A stretch of DNA of 64,000 bases, from NCBI GenBank assembly GCA_963720705.1, contig CAVRGJ010000006.1, positions 62,001 through 126,000 on the forward strand. The letters are read 5' to 3'. Shown here in pieces: positions 9,230 through 17,385 of the stretch (positions are counted from its first letter, which is position 1; the number at the start of each line of letters is the position of its first letter). Made by a program: the position numbers and the translations under genes. Source of the stretch: DASWJZ01 sp963720705 (GTDB lineage Bacteria > Pseudomonadota > Alphaproteobacteria > Rhizobiales > Afifellaceae). Below the pieces are notes generated by a model. It saw only the letters and a list, made by a program, of their open reading frames with translations, ran no database searches and had not been told where the DNA came from.

Positions 9230-11158
9230 TCAGGCCGCGCGCGCCGAACGCGCCTTGTCGAAGAGCCGCGCCAGCCGCCCGAACCGCTCGGCCATATCGT
9301 CGACGGCGGCGGCATCGTCCATGGTGCCGGCAAACCACCCCCTGGCGGCGCCGGTAAAGATCGTACGGCCGGCCGCGAAGCCGCGCACGATCGGCGCGTG
9401 GGCGGCGGCATTGAACGCGCGCTCAAGCTCCGCGTCCGGCGCCTCGAGCGCAAGGAGCAGCGCGCCGCGGCACCAGGGATCTTCGCGCGAAATCACCTCG
9501 CTGATCGCCTTCCACGCTTCGATGGAGGGCTGCGGTTCGAGCATCCACCAGTCCGGCCTGATGCCGCGCCGATAGAGCTGACCTAGAGCGCGTGCCACTG
9601 TGTCGTTTGCAAGCGGCTCATCGTCGCCGGCGACGATCTCGATCATGAGCTCGCGGCCGAGCCGGCGCGCGGCGGTGTGAAGCCCCACCAGCCGGCGAAT
9701 CTGATCGCCCTTCAGGTATTGATCGTCGTCGGGGTGAAAGAACGACAGGCACTTGATGGTGTGGGTGACGGGCCACTCGATGAGTCGCGACCCAAGGTCG
9801 GCGCTGCCTTCAAAGCGGAGCGGGCGCGAACCCGGCATCTCCACCGGCCTGCCTATCCAGAGCGGATGCTTGGCGGCGTCGAAGAGTGCCTCGCGCCCAT
9901 AGGTGTCGTCGAGGAGCACGCCGAAACCTTGCCGGCCGTCGGCGACGCGCGCTGCCGCGGTCGCAGCAAGCCGTTTGAAGGCGTTGATCTTCTCGTGCGG
10001 CGCCTTGGCCGCGTCGGCAAGCCTCTCCGATTGCACGCGGTGATCGATGGCGAGCACGAAGAGCGTCTTGGCCTGCGCCCGCCGCGTCGTCGCCCAGTGC
10101 AGGTGGTTCAGCGTCTCGTCGCGCCGCAGCGCATGGTGTGGGCTCCCCTTTTCGAGGAACGCCTGCAACTCGACGAAGGTTGGATATTCCGGCGAGCAAA
10201 GGAGTCGCGACACGGCGAAGGCGCCACAGGCATTCGCCCAGGTAGCTGAGGTCTCGTAGCTTTCGCCGCGGAGCCACCCGCGCAGGAAGCCGCCCATGAA
10301 GGCGTCACCCGCGCCGAGCACGTTGAAGACCTCGATCGGGAAGCCGCGTCCGACGATTCCGTCTTCTATCCTTTCCGGAATCGCGCCGGGAAAGACGACG
10401 CAGCCCATCGGTCCGCGCTTCAGAACGATCGCCGCCTCGGAGAGCGCGCGGATCCTGCGGAGCGCTTCAAGGTCGTCCTCGGCGCCGGCGGCGATATGGA
10501 TCTCTTCTTCCGTGCCGACGATCAGATCGCAGTCGGCGAGCACTTCCTGCAGGTGCTCCGAAACACGGTCGGAGCGGATGTAACGGTTCTCGCCAGCCGC
10601 ATGCCCGGCAAGGCCCCAGAGGTTTGGGCGGTAGTCGATATCAAAAGCCACCTTGCGCCCCGCGGCGCGCGCGATACGCATCGCCTTCTTCTGCGCCGCC
10701 GCCGGGTCTGGCTTGGAGAAGTGCGTGCCCGTCACGACGACGGCGGCGGCGGAAAGGATGAAGCCTTCGTCCACGTCGGCTTCGGTGAGCGCCATGTCGG
10801 CGCAGTTCTCCCGATAGAAAAGCAGCGGGAAGGTGCGGTCGTCCTCAACCGAGAGGATGGCGAGGGCGGTCAGCCGCGCCGGATCGACCTTGACGCCGGT
10901 CAGCGCGACACCTTCGCGCGCGAGTTGTTCGCGAATGAAATGGCCGAGCTGCTCGTCGCCGACCCCCGTGATCAACCCGGCCTTCAGCCCGAGCCGTGCC
11001 GCCCCTATCGCGATGTTGGTCGGCGAGCCGCCGACCGACTTCGCGAAGCTCGCTATGTCCTCCAGGCGCGAGCCGATCTGCTGCCCGTAAAGGTCGACCG
11101 ACGAGCGCCCGATCGTGATCACGTCGAGAGAAAGTTGATCTGCGTCGCTTTGAGCCAT
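9230..11158 (-). CDS. iolC: 5-dehydro-2-deoxygluconokinase fused to DUF2090 domain
   Basis: Two-domain protein of 642 residues. Residues ~10-330 are a PfkB kinase (GRSSVDLYG, SVGGSPTNIAIGAARLG, NVLGAGDAFMGGFLRGWL) that phosphorylates 2-deoxy-5-keto-gluconate. Residues ~345-640 are a DUF2090 domain (LFVLAIDHRVQSER, DWWMLEPQP) resembling class I aldolases, thought to act in the same pathway as the phosphate aldolase (IolJ role). This fusion is common in proteobacteria. The chosen ATG has GGGAGG only one base away, so an upstream ATG at 11194 remains possible. The gene leads the iolC-iolB operon and is divergent from iolG. Confidence 0.92.
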   Translation of the reverse strand: MAQSDADQLSLDVITIGRSSVDLYGQQIGSRLEDIASFAKSVGGSPTNIAIGAARLGLKAGLITGVGDEQLGHFIREQLAREGVALTGVKVDPARLTALAILSVEDDRTFPLLFYRENCADMALTEADVDEGFILSAAAVVVTGTHFSKPDPAAAQKKAMRIARAAGRKVAFDIDYRPNLWGLAGHAAGENRYIRSDRVSEHLQEVLADCDLIVGTEEEIHIAAGAEDDLEALRRIRALSEAAIVLKRGPMGCVVFPGAIPERIEDGIVGRGFPIEVFNVLGAGDAFMGGFLRGWLRGESYETSATWANACGAFAVSRLLCSPEYPTFVELQAFLEKGSPHHALRRDETLNHLHWATTRRAQAKTLFVLAIDHRVQSERLADAAKAPHEKINAFKRLAATAAARVADGRQGFGVLLDDTYGREALFDAAKHPLWIGRPVEMPGSRPLRFEGSADLGSRLIEWPVTHTIKCLSFFHPDDDQYLKGDQIRRLVGLHTAARRLGRELMIEIVAGDDEPLANDTVARALGQLYRRGIRPDWWMLEPQPSIEAWKAISEVISREDPWCRGALLLALEAPDAELERAFNAAAHAPIVRGFAAGRTIFTGAARGWFAGTMDDAAAVDDMAERFGRLARLFDKARSARAA

Positions 11159-11252
11159 TCCTCCCGGCTCCCGTTGTTGGCCCGTTCTTGGCAATCTATC
11201 ATGCGGCGGAAAGGCCGGATCAACCAGTCAACCCGGCAAGAGGGGGGATAAT

Positions 11253-12248
11253 ATGCTTCGTTTCGGCCTGCTTGGCGCCGGGCGCATCGGCCAGATACAC
11301 GGCAAGAACATCGCGACCTCGCCCGACGCGACCTTGGTCGCGATCGCCGACGTGGACAAGGGCGCGGCAAGGAAGCTCGCCAAGGCAACGGGCGCGGAAG
11401 TGCGCGACGCCAAGGCGATCATCGCGGCGGGCGACATCGACGCGCTCCTGATCGGCACGCCGACCGACACCCACGCCGACCTGATCGAGGCCGGTGCCAA
11501 GGCCGGAAAAGCGGTGTTCTGCGAAAAGCCGGTCGCCCTCGCCTCGAAACGAGTCGAGGGCTGCGTCAAGATTGTGGAGGCGGCGGGGACGCCGCTTATG
11601 ATCGGCTTCAACCGCCGGTTCGACCCGAACTTTGCTTCCCTCAAGGAGCGCATCGCCAAGGGCGCGATCGGCAAGGTGGAGATCGTCTCCATCTTCTCGC
11701 GCGATCCGAGCCCGCCGCCCATTTCCTACATCGAGCGTTCCGGCGGTCTCTATCGCGACATGATGATCCACGATTTCGACATCGCGCGCTTCCTGCTCGC
11801 CGAAGAGCCGATCGAGGTCACCGCCTACGGCTCCTCGCTGGTCGATCCGGAGATCGGCAAGGCCGGCGACGTCGATACCGCGCTTGTCATCCTGCGAACG
11901 GCATCGGGAAAGCTTGCGCAGATATCCAACTCGCGCCGCGCCGCTTACGGTTACGACCAGCGGATCGAGGTGCACGGCTCGGCCGGCATGGCCCGAGCCG
12001 ACAACATCCTTGAGACGACCGTGGAGATCGCCGGCAAGGCGGGTTTCGCCAAGGACCCCGCGCAGCACTTCTTCCTGGAGCGCTACGCCGAGGCTTACCG
12101 GCGCGAGCTCGCCGCCTTCATCGCCGCCGTCGCCAAGGGCAAGGCGACCTCGCCCTCCGGTCGCGATGGATTGCAGGCGCAGCGCCTCGCCGACGCGGCG
12201 ACGAAATCGCGCGAGACGGGGAAGCCGGTGGCGGTCAAGGTCGACTAA
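11253..12248 (+). CDS. iolG: Inositol 2-dehydrogenase-like oxidoreductase
   Basis: Gfo/Idh/MocA-family NAD-dependent dehydrogenase of 331 residues, predicted to oxidise myo-inositol to scyllo-inosose, the first step of the iol pathway. The Rossmann motif GLLGAGRIG is at residues 5-13, the catalytic-lysine motif CEKPV at 90-94 and MIHDFD at about 171-176. GAGGGGG lies before the ATG. It is divergent from iolC across 94 bases, which probably holds both promoters. Close relatives act on other inositols or sugars, so the exact substrate rests on the iol context. Confidence 0.87.
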   Translation: MLRFGLLGAGRIGQIHGKNIATSPDATLVAIADVDKGAARKLAKATGAEVRDAKAIIAAGDIDALLIGTPTDTHADLIEAGAKAGKAVFCEKPVALASKRVEGCVKIVEAAGTPLMIGFNRRFDPNFASLKERIAKGAIGKVEIVSIFSRDPSPPPISYIERSGGLYRDMMIHDFDIARFLLAEEPIEVTAYGSSLVDPEIGKAGDVDTALVILRTASGKLAQISNSRRAAYGYDQRIEVHGSAGMARADNILETTVEIAGKAGFAKDPAQHFFLERYAEAYRRELAAFIAAVAKGKATSPSGRDGLQAQRLADAATKSRETGKPVAVKVD

Positions 12249-12268
12249 AGAGCGCCGCTCCCCACAGC

Positions 12269-12357
12269 CTATGCTGTCTGGGGCGATCCGAAACGGTTGG
12301 CGCCCGATGTTCCGGCGAAGCAATGGAGCACGATCAGCGAGATCGAGCCGAAGCCGA
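12269..12357 (-). pseudogene. DUF805 gene remnant (3' end only)
   Basis: The minus strand encodes a C-terminal piece, SLIVLHCFAGTSGANRFGSP, closely matching the end of the complete DUF805 protein encoded at 15360-15722 (WLIVLYCFAGTPGANRFGSP). Similarity at DNA level covers roughly 80 bases and stops upstream, so only the 3' tail of the gene is here. Both copies face the same way and lie on either side of the sugar ABC transporter operon. It is not expected to be expressed. Confidence 0.7.
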
Positions 12358-12505
12358 GAGCTTGGTCTTCTGAGACGGGGGAACAGGCCGACTTCCTGCA
12401 GAAGCGCGACCGGCACATTGCGGATGCCGCGCCAAATGGAATAAGAGTGCCGACAAATCGATAAGCCCGCCTCTTGAGAAACTGATGGGCACGGGAGGGA
12501 GGACA

Positions 12506-13306
12506 ATGGCTGCCCCCGCCGGCGAGAACGAGACCGCTCCGCTCCTCGAAGCGCGCGGCATCTCGAAATATTTCGGGTCGATCACGGCGCTTGCCGACGT
12601 GAATTTCGACCTGCGGCCCGGCGAGGTTCTCGGCGTTGTCGGCGACAATGGCGCCGGCAAGTCGACCCTGATGAAGATCCTTTCCGGCCTCTACGTCCCA
12701 AGCCAAGGCGAGATCGTCTTCGACGGCAAGCTGGTGCGCTTCGGCAGCCCGCGCGACGCGCGCAATATCGGCATCGAGATGGTCTACCAGGATCTCGCCC
12801 TCGCCGGGAACATGCCTATCTTCGAGAACATCTATCTCGGCCGCGAGCCGGGCAAGAAGATAGCTGGGATGACGATCGTCGACGCTCGCACGAGCCGCGC
12901 GATGGCAGCGGAGCATCTCGCTCGTCTGCACATTGAGGTGAAGTCGGTCGACCAGAACGTTGAAGAGCTCTCCGGCGGCCAGCAACAGGCCGTCGCCATC
13001 GCCCGCGCCACCGCTTTCGATGCGCGCATCGTCATCATGGACGAGCCGACCGCGGCGCTTGCCGTGAAGGAAGTCGGCAAGGTGCTCGACCTGATCAAGC
13101 GCCTAAAGGAGCACGGCGTGGGCGTCATCTTGATCAGCCACCGCATGGACGACGTATTCTATGTCTGCGACCGGGTGATGGCGCTCTTCCACGGCCGCAA
13201 TTTCGCCGACGCGCCGATCCGCGAGACGAACCGCAACGAGGTCATCGGCTGGATCATGGGCACGCGAGGCCACACCGAATCCCTCGCCCACGACCGGGTG
13301 CACTGA
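12506..13306 (+). CDS. Sugar ABC transporter ATPase, single-domain (CUT2 type)
   Basis: A 266-residue cytosolic ATPase energising a monosaccharide or polyol importer. Walker A GDNGAGKST is at residues 46-54, the signature is LSGGQQQAVAIARA, Walker B VIMDEPTAAL and the switch His is in ISHRMDD. It has only one nucleotide-binding domain, unlike RbsA or the Caulobacter IatA type with two, and so resembles FrcA of the fructose system. GGGAGGGAGG precedes the ATG. The permease gene starts two bases after its stop. Context next to iol genes suggests inositol; architecture leaves fructose/ribose-like sugars open. Confidence 0.88.
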   Translation: MAAPAGENETAPLLEARGISKYFGSITALADVNFDLRPGEVLGVVGDNGAGKSTLMKILSGLYVPSQGEIVFDGKLVRFGSPRDARNIGIEMVYQDLALAGNMPIFENIYLGREPGKKIAGMTIVDARTSRAMAAEHLARLHIEVKSVDQNVEELSGGQQQAVAIARATAFDARIVIMDEPTAALAVKEVGKVLDLIKRLKEHGVGVILISHRMDDVFYVCDRVMALFHGRNFADAPIRETNRNEVIGWIMGTRGHTESLAHDRVH

Positions 13307-13307
13307 G

Positions 13308-14309
13308 ATGGCTGCAACCGATATCTCAGCCCGGCAAAACAACATCGCGCGATTCCTCGAGCGCTACGGCATCCTCCTCGTCGTCATCGCCATGATGCTG
13401 CTGCTTTATGCGCTGCAGCCGGAATATTTCCTGACCGTCCGCAACCTGACCAACATCATCAAGCAGGTCGCGATGAACGCGCTGCTTTCGATCGGGATGT
13501 TCCTGGTCATCCTGACCGCCGGCATCGATCTTTCCGTCGGCTCGGTGCTCGCGCTCGCCATGATGTCGCTGACCATGGCCGACGTCGCCGGCTGGCCGTG
13601 GCCGGTGGTAATCCTGCTTGGACCGCTCGTCGGGCTCATAGTCGGAATCATCAACGGGCTCGGGCTGACTCTCCTACGCCTGCCGCACCCCTTCATCATG
13701 ACGCTCGGCACTTTGAACGCGGCGCGTGGTCTGACCAACCTCATCTCCGGCGGCCGCCCGATTTCCGGTCTCTCCGAGCCGGTGAAATTCCTTGGCGCGG
13801 CGCAGATCCCGATTCCATTCCTCGGCCAATTCGGCGCCATTCCGGTCAGCGCCGTCGTGCTTCTCGTCGTCTATGGCGGCGTCGCCTCCTTTCTGCGCAA
13901 GACGGCCGTCGGCCGCCACGTCGTCGCGGTTGGCGGCAATCCGCAAGCGGCGCGCGTCAGCGGCATCAGCGTCGATCGCATACTGGTGCTTGTCTATGCC
14001 CTTTCCGGCTTTTTCGCCGGCCTCGCCGCGCTGCTCCTTGCCGGGCGCACCGATTCCGGCTTTCCGAACGCCGGCATCGGGGCAGAACTCGATGCGATCG
14101 CGGCCGTCATCATCGGCGGCGCGAGCTTCTTCGGCGGCCGCGGCACGGTGCTCGGCGTGTTCGCCGGGGTGCTCATCATGGGGCTCTTAAGAAACGGTCT
14201 CAACCTCATGAACGTCAGCGTGTTCTGGCAGCAGCTGCTGATCGGGCTGATCATCATTCTCGCCGTCTATGTCGACGTGCTGAGGCGACGGGCGGGTGTC
14301 CGTAGATAA
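13308..14309 (+). CDS. Sugar ABC transporter permease (RbsC/CUT2 family)
   Basis: A 333-residue inner-membrane protein with about eight to ten hydrophobic helices. Family motifs are LTAGIDLSVGSVLAL near residue 70 and IIGGASFFGGRGTVLG near 265, both typical of ribose/inositol/fructose permeases. It would dimerise and pair with the ATPase encoded just upstream. Its start is two bases past the ATPase stop, so translation is probably coupled. The substrate-binding protein gene follows after 87 bases. Confidence 0.92.
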   Translation: MAATDISARQNNIARFLERYGILLVVIAMMLLLYALQPEYFLTVRNLTNIIKQVAMNALLSIGMFLVILTAGIDLSVGSVLALAMMSLTMADVAGWPWPVVILLGPLVGLIVGIINGLGLTLLRLPHPFIMTLGTLNAARGLTNLISGGRPISGLSEPVKFLGAAQIPIPFLGQFGAIPVSAVVLLVVYGGVASFLRKTAVGRHVVAVGGNPQAARVSGISVDRILVLVYALSGFFAGLAALLLAGRTDSGFPNAGIGAELDAIAAVIIGGASFFGGRGTVLGVFAGVLIMGLLRNGLNLMNVSVFWQQLLIGLIIILAVYVDVLRRRAGVRR

Positions 14310-14396
14310 GTTTCCGGCATACGCCGTCGCAGATCTCCAGCGTCGGCGTCGCACACGCAAACGGAGATGGTAGGTGAGGAAAGAGTGGAGGAAATG

Positions 14397-15299
14397 ATGA
14401 AGAAGCTACTCGGCCTGACGGCCGTTCTTATGATGTCGAGCACGCTCGCCAGCGCCGAGACGGTGGTGGTGGCGATGAAGGGCCCGGGCTCAGGCAACCC
14501 CTTCTGGGCCGCGGTCCAGGCCGGCGCCGAAGAGGCCGGCAAGAAGCTCGGCGTCGACGTCGTGGTGGTCGCTCCGCCACAGGAAAGCGACATCCAGGGC
14601 CAGATCGCGCTCGTCGAAGATCAGCTCGCCAAGAACATCGACGGTCTCGCGATTGCGCCGACCGATCCGAACGCGCTTGCGCCGGTCATCGAAGAAGCGC
14701 GCAAGCAGGGAGTCGGCGTCGTGTTCATCGACACCAAGGGCGTCAACGACGGCGTGACCTTCATCGGCACCAACAACGAGGTGGGTGCCGCGCTCGGCGC
14801 CGACTACATCTGCAAGAACGCTCCGAAGGGGAGCAACGTCGCCATCCTGCAGGGCATCATCACACAGTCGACCGGCCAGGCGCGTGCCAAGGGCGCGCAT
14901 GACGGCCTCTCCGCCTGTGGGCTCAATGTGGTCGCGGAGCAGCCCGCCGATTGGGATACGGCGAAGGCGCAGTCCGCGATGGAGAACATCCTGACCGGCC
15001 ATCCCGATCTGACGGCGGTGTTCGCCTCGAACGACAACATGGCGCTCGGCGCTGTGCAGGCGATCAAGTCCGCCGGCCTCTCCGGCAAGATCATCGTGGT
15101 CGGCTTCGACGCCAATCCGAACGCGGCCGCGGCGGTGCTTGCCGGCGACATGGCGGCGACGGTGGCGCAGAACCCGCACAACATCGGCGCGTTCGGGGTC
15201 GAGAATGCGCTGAAGGTGAAGCATGGCGAGACGATCGATCCGGTTATCGACACCGGCACCGTGCTCGTGACCAAGGACAACGCGGCCGACTACAAGTAA
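14397..15299 (+). CDS. Sugar-binding periplasmic protein (ribose-type, Peripla_BP_4)
   Basis: A 300-residue periplasmic protein with a signal peptide (cut around SAE, residue 19-21) and the two-lobed ribose-binding fold. Recognisable stretches are KGPGSGNPFWAAV, DGLAIAPTDPNAL, IDTKGVNDGVTFIGTNN and VFASNDNMALGAVQA. It would deliver the sugar to the two upstream gene products. The second of two adjacent ATGs is preferred because GGAGG lies five bases upstream; using the first adds one residue. Myo-inositol is the likely ligand from context but is not proven by sequence. Confidence 0.9.
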   Translation: MKKLLGLTAVLMMSSTLASAETVVVAMKGPGSGNPFWAAVQAGAEEAGKKLGVDVVVVAPPQESDIQGQIALVEDQLAKNIDGLAIAPTDPNALAPVIEEARKQGVGVVFIDTKGVNDGVTFIGTNNEVGAALGADYICKNAPKGSNVAILQGIITQSTGQARAKGAHDGLSACGLNVVAEQPADWDTAKAQSAMENILTGHPDLTAVFASNDNMALGAVQAIKSAGLSGKIIVVGFDANPNAAAAVLAGDMAATVAQNPHNIGAFGVENALKVKHGETIDPVIDTGTVLVTKDNAADYK

Positions 15300-15321
15300 G
15301 CGGCGGCGCTTCTGACCGCGT

Positions 15322-15342
15322 ACCGGCGCCGATTGCGCCGGT
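15322..15342 (+). terminator. Hairpin after sugar transporter operon
   Basis: Perfect eight-base stem (ACCGGCGC at 15322-15329, GCGCCGGT at 15335-15342) with loop CGATT, starting 23 bases after the binding-protein stop. The following sequence has only a short TTT, so it is a plausible but weak intrinsic terminator. Confidence 0.45.
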
Positions 15343-15359
15343 GCGCGAGCCTTTGAAAC

Positions 15360-15722
15360 TCAAGCTACGTATGGTGAGCCGAACCGATTGGCGCCAGGCG
15401 TTCCGGCGAAGCAATAGAGGACGATCAGCCAGATCCAGCCGATCAGCGGGACAAGCACAATCAATATCCACCACCCGCTCCGGTCGGTATCATGCAGCCG
15501 GCGCACACCGACTGCGATGCCGGGGATCAGGTGGATCAGCCCGACGATGCCCGTCAGGATGCCGAAGCTTTGGCCGATGCTCCTCCCGAACACGGCGCCG
15601 TCGATCACCGCCGCGATGACATAGATGATGAAATAGACGAGGACGTATAACCAATAGTCCTTCCTGCCGGTGCGGCCGCTAAAGTCGAAATAACGCCGCA
15701 TGCCGTCCATGTAACTGTTCAT
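15360..15722 (-). CDS. DUF805 family membrane protein
   Basis: A 120-residue inner-membrane protein of unknown role. It starts with the soluble, aromatic-rich segment YFDFSGRTGRKDYW typical of DUF805, then has three to four hydrophobic helices, the family motif GVRRLHDTDRSGWW, and a C-terminal tail FAGTPGANRFGSP. DUF805 proteins are widespread and uncharacterised. A degenerate copy of its 3' end is found 3.1 kb away at 12269-12357. Confidence 0.88.
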   Translation of the reverse strand: MNSYMDGMRRYFDFSGRTGRKDYWLYVLVYFIIYVIAAVIDGAVFGRSIGQSFGILTGIVGLIHLIPGIAVGVRRLHDTDRSGWWILIVLVPLIGWIWLIVLYCFAGTPGANRFGSPYVA

Positions 15723-15897
15723 GACTTTCCCCCGGGGCGCGACTCATGCGAGCGCGCCCCGTCATTTCTTCCTGCGCAGCCCGGACGGTCAAGCCGTCCG
15801 GGGGAAATCTCCGGAAGTGTTGCCGGAAAGGGCGTGCGGGGGCCGGCTTTTCTCAGCCGCGGATTCGTGCAAGGTCGCGGCGACAAAAAGGCGCGGC

Positions 15898-17385
15898 ATG
15901 AAGACCCTGGCCCCTTCCGAACACAGCGCGCTTGCCGGCGAATTCGGACGCGACCTCATGGCGTTCGACGAGGCAAAGGCTGCTGTTGCGCGGATCACGC
16001 AAATCTACGACCGCAGCGTCGCGGCCATACGCACCGCCTTCGCCGCGGCCGCGAGCGGCGGCCAGGCGCAGCGCGTCGAAGCCAACTATCCATATCTGGT
16101 CGTGCCGATCACGCGCTCCGATCTCCACGTCGACGCGCGGCTCTCCTGGGGCGTGCTGCTTGAAGCCGGAACCTACGGCACGACGCTGACCCGCCCGGAT
16201 CTCTTCGCCCGCTATTACGAAGAGCAGATATCCTACATCCTGAAGCACCATGAGGTGCCCGTGCATGTCGGTGTCAGCAATCGGCCGATCCCGCTTCCCT
16301 TCGTGATCGAAGAAAGCGTCACCGACATTACCGAGGCGGACCTGCGCGCGCTGCAAGCGCATTTCGCACTTCCCGATCTCTCCGCAACCGACAACTCGAT
16401 CGCTAACGGCACTTTCGTAGCGGCACCGGGTCAGCCGCAGGCGCTGGCGCTCTTCACCGCAGAGCGTGTCGACTACTCGTTGGCACGCTTGCAGCACTAC
16501 ACCGGCACCTCACCGGAGCATTTCCAGAACTTCGTGCTTCTCACCAACTATCAGCGCTACGTCGACGCGTTCATCGAGTTCGGCCGCGATCACGTCGGCA
16601 AGGACGGCTATTCGGGATTCGTAGCGCCGGGGAATTTGGTCTTCCCGGCAAGCCCGCGCTCGTCAGGCGGGCCGGAGCCACAATCGCCGCGCTATCTGCC
16701 GCAAATGCCGGCCTATCATTTGAAGCGGGAGAACGCCGACGGCATTACGCTGGTCAATATCGGCGTCGGCCCGTCCAACGCAAAGACGATCACCGACCAC
16801 ATCGCCGTGCTCCGCCCTGATTGCTGGCTGATGCTCGGCCACTGCGCCGGGCTACGCCGGAGCCAGCTTCTCGGCGACTATGTGCTCGCACACGGTTATG
16901 TGCGCGACGACCACGTGCTCGACCAGGATCTGCCGATCTGGGTGCCCGTGCCGCCGATCGCCGAGGTGCAGGTGGCGCTGCAGCAGGCGACCGCGACGGT
17001 GACGGGGCTCCGCGGCCAGGACCTGAAGACGCGACTTCGAACCGGTACTGTCGCCACCACCGACAACCGCAACTGGGAACTCCGCTTCGACGAGCTGTTC
17101 AGCCGCCTGAACCTTTCACGCGCCATCGCGATCGATATGGAATCGGCGACAGTCGCGGCGAACGGGCTCCGCTTCCGTGTTCCCTACGGCACGTTCCTCT
17201 GCGTCTCCGATAAGCCGCTGCATGGAGAGCTGAAGCTTTCCGGCATGGCCAACGCGTTTTATCGCGAGCGCGTCAGCCAGCATCTGAAGGTCGGGCTGGA
17301 GACGATGCGGCTCTTGCGCGAAGAGGGCGTCGACCGCCTGCACTCCAGAAAACTCCGCGGCTTCGACGAGCCGGCTTTCCGCTAA
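15898..17385 (+). CDS. amn: AMP nucleosidase
   Basis: Cytosolic enzyme hydrolysing AMP to adenine and ribose-5-phosphate; 495 residues against 484 in E. coli Amn. The N-terminal half carries the AMP nucleosidase-specific domain (LVVPITRSDLHVDARLSWG, VGVSNRPIPLPFVIEES). The C-terminal half is a nucleoside phosphorylase fold with VNIGVGPSNAKTITDH and AIDMESATVAANG, the Met-Glu of which binds ribose in this fold. I chose the ATG at 15898 by homology. The gene is convergent with nagA and their stop codons overlap at 17382-17385. Confidence 0.93.
   Translation: MKTLAPSEHSALAGEFGRDLMAFDEAKAAVARITQIYDRSVAAIRTAFAAAASGGQAQRVEANYPYLVVPITRSDLHVDARLSWGVLLEAGTYGTTLTRPDLFARYYEEQISYILKHHEVPVHVGVSNRPIPLPFVIEESVTDITEADLRALQAHFALPDLSATDNSIANGTFVAAPGQPQALALFTAERVDYSLARLQHYTGTSPEHFQNFVLLTNYQRYVDAFIEFGRDHVGKDGYSGFVAPGNLVFPASPRSSGGPEPQSPRYLPQMPAYHLKRENADGITLVNIGVGPSNAKTITDHIAVLRPDCWLMLGHCAGLRRSQLLGDYVLAHGYVRDDHVLDQDLPIWVPVPPIAEVQVALQQATATVTGLRGQDLKTRLRTGTVATTDNRNWELRFDELFSRLNLSRAIAIDMESATVAANGLRFRVPYGTFLCVSDKPLHGELKLSGMANAFYRERVSQHLKVGLETMRLLREEGVDRLHSRKLRGFDEPAFR

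Noticed and set aside
12361..12505. More of the DUF805 gene upstream of the remnant
   Set aside because: None of the frames on the minus strand resembles DUF805 beyond the last ~29 codons, so the remnant is limited to 12269-12357.
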